Origin: Acanthaster planci
Lineage: Eukaryota; Echinodermata; Asteroidea; Valvatida; Acanthasteridae
DNA length: 60,000 nucleotides
Assembly (NCBI RefSeq): GCF_001949145.1
Contig: NW_019091433.1
Coordinates: forward strand, 64,001-124,000
Direction: 5' to 3'
Made by a program: the position numbers and the translations under genes. Positions 58,158 to 60,000 of the stretch are shown piece after piece. The notes below the pieces were generated by a model. The model was not told the origin of the DNA. It saw nothing but the letters and a program-made list of their open reading frames with translations, and did no database searches. The stretch's first letter is position 1. Each line of letters starts with the position of its first letter.

Positions 58158-59787
58158 CAGTGGCGTAGCTAGGATTTTACTAGTGGGGGCACAAAGGGGG
58201 AACCAGTATCTCATATGGAATTCCATATCTGCCGTCGCCCGTCGTCCGTCGCATTTTGCTTTTTGTTGTGTCCCAATTCTGCCATTTGCCAGTTCCAAAC
58301 ATGCCATTTTCTGTCGTGCGTCGCCCGGTCGTGCGTCGTCCGTCGTGTGTCACCCGTGGTTTTTTCTTTTTTTGTCACGATTGCGCAGTGGTATTTTTAA
58401 CTTTGACCCTTGATCGTTTCACATGTACATGTCCTTGTTCGATCGATCCACCATGCCTGACTCTCATTTTAGTAATAGAACTAGAAGATGTACATGTATT
58501 CGTTTTTGCAGTTGCGCCAAACTCCAATTGAAAGAACAAATAATATCCTGACATCGGTTAAGTAACGTGTACATGAAATAATACCATTTTGGTTACATGA
58601 ATAAATTAACAAAATAGACTTTTGTTAGGGTAGATTGTTTTTTTCGATAACTTAGTTACTCTAGACGTAACTTTACTCGTTAACAGCTTGACTTTAGGTA
58701 TATAGCCTATGTAATATTTCTGTCTGTCCCTGCACGATTTCCCACAGAATGAAATGTAAATAATAGATTATTTACAATGTTTGATTCCTTAATAGTTTTC
58801 ATAAGAGAGGAACTGATTCAACGTTATTTTGAGGGAGGAGGGTATACCTATGATGAAATCTGCTGTAAACAGTAACGTTACATGTTAGCCCCATAAATAA
58901 TGTGCTGGACAACCTGTTCTCATTGGTATATCCTCCATGGCATACACACCCACAAAAACCAACACGTCATATTTTCTGAAACTTAAACCAAGTGGTAATT
59001 GCCCCCTAACAATACATTTAATAACCAGTTTGTTATCCANNNNNNNNNNNNNNNNNNNNNNNNNNNNNNNNNNNNNNNNNNNNNNNNNNNNNNNNNNNNN
59101 NNNNNNNNNNNNNNNNNNNNNNNNNNNNNNNNNNNNNNNNNNNNNNNNNNNNNNNNNNNNNNNNNNNNNNNNNNNNNNNNNNNNNNNNNNNNNNNNNNNN
59201 GGAATATCTGTATCGGTTGGCAGATTTCTGCATGGAATTTGATGAAAACAAGTCGGCACATTTTTACAGTATGCAAATTAGAATAACACTGTTGATAAGT
59301 TGGCCGGAACATTTTTGCTGAAAATGTTTTTCCCCAAAAACACTTGGTCGACTTCTCAGAGAGGTGATATTTTCTTGTCAAGGGGCAGGGGTAGTCTAGC
59401 ATTATTGGCATTAATTATGGGACTAGTACTGCAGGTGGGACTTGTACTTGCCTTATTCGAAAAGATCTTTAGAAGTGAATGGAATCATCACATTGTCATT
59501 TGTTAAACCCCAGCTTTTGCAGGTCCGATGCAACCCATTTGATGGGCGAAGGCGCACGACGGGCGACGCACGACGGGCGACGCACGACGGCAGATATGGA
59601 ATTCCATAATCTCATGGGGGCACAAGCTTTCAGTGGTGTGGTTTTTGGGTTAAGTTTTTGTTAGCCTTGTTCAATATCCATCCATCTGTTGTTTTTTTTT
59701 CAGCAGGGAGACACCTGAGGGGGACACCGGGAATTTGTGGGGGGCGTGCCCTCCCCCAGCTCCCCCCTCCCCATGGCTACGTCACTG
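58158..59787. mobile_element. hAT-like element with CAGTGGCGTAGC termini and CGTCG subterminal repeats
   Basis: Left end CAGTGGCGTAGCTAGG, right end CCATGGCTACGTCACTG (inverted). Flanking octamers CCTACGAC (58150-58157) and CCCACGAA (59788-59795) agree at six of eight bases, as an aged 8 bp target duplication would. Inside, GGGGGCACAA, ATATGGAATTCCATA and repeated CGTCGCCCGTCGT words near the left end reappear inverted near the right end. About 1.63 kb including a 161-N gap; no transposase frame. Confidence 0.7.
59040..59200. other. Assembly gap, 161 N
   Basis: Run of N within the hAT-like element. Confidence 0.99.
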
Positions 59788-59927
59788 CCCACGAACCTAT
59801 GTGCCTGCCTAACGGCTTGATCAACCTGGTTCTGGAAGGATATTCACGCATGCAACAATTGTACTGCTTATTCATATATTTCCATAGAAAGCGCCAATAG
59901 CAGCTCACGCTATAGAACAGAGTCATC

Positions 59928-59932
<5 letters not shown>

Positions 59933-59961
<29 letters not shown>
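59933..59961. repeat. (TA)n microsatellite
   Basis: About 14 uninterrupted TA units. Confidence 0.95.
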
Positions 59962-59967
<6 letters not shown>

Positions 59968-60000
59968 AGTGCCAGTTTCTTTCATATCTTGCATTAATTT

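Overview
The window looks like a piece of a large, intron-rich animal genome, most likely an invertebrate deuterostome. An amphioxus is my best guess, from the vertebrate-like protein kinase D sequence, the mix of transposon families and the very frequent ACATGT-type palindromes; an echinoderm or hemichordate is not excluded. The sequence has assembly gaps (25, 901 and 161 N, plus one isolated N). A ~500 bp near-identical duplication flanks the 25-N gap, which suggests unresolved haplotypes from a heterozygous diploid.

Only one host gene is supported: the 5' part of a protein kinase D gene (PRKD family) on the minus strand. Eight exons were assembled by reading codons across GT/AG splice sites. 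The start codon is at 54632 and the last visible exon ends at 183, where the gene leaves the window. The exons total 1155 bp (385 codons) and every intron phase closes. In order they encode the ubiquitin-like N-terminal domain (exons 1-2), C1a (exons 3-4), a Ser-rich linker (exons 4-5), C1b (exons 5-6), an acidic region (exon 7) and the first strand of the PH domain (exon 8). The rest of the PH domain and the kinase domain lie beyond base 1.

Layout: 1-8662 holds exons 8 to 3 and short introns; 8663-17646 is intron 2; exon 2 is at 17647-17785; 17786-54467 is the 36.7 kb intron 1; exon 1 is at 54468-54632; 54633-60000 is the 5' flank. The flank has a perfect GGTCACGTGACC palindrome and an ATGGCGG box about 210-220 bp upstream of the ATG.

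Almost everything else is repeat sequence. I see: TTAA-flanked piggyBac-like MITEs (one family has two related copies), a hAT-type MITE with a perfect 8 bp target duplication, a larger hAT-like element at the right edge, a pogo/Tigger-like MITE with TA target duplication, other long-TIR or foldback elements, a tRNA-derived SINE, two decayed non-LTR retrotransposon fragments, three minisatellites, several unnamed dispersed repeat pairs, and clusters of (TACATG)n. No second host gene, structural RNA gene or CRISPR array could be supported, and I found no multi-gene 'system'. The more unusual items are the repeat families themselves: a repeat hairpin with a compensatory base change, a 56 bp-arm hairpin with a 7 nt loop, and the alternating purine-pyrimidine palindrome clusters. 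Two possible alternative splice sites in PRKD are also worth checking.
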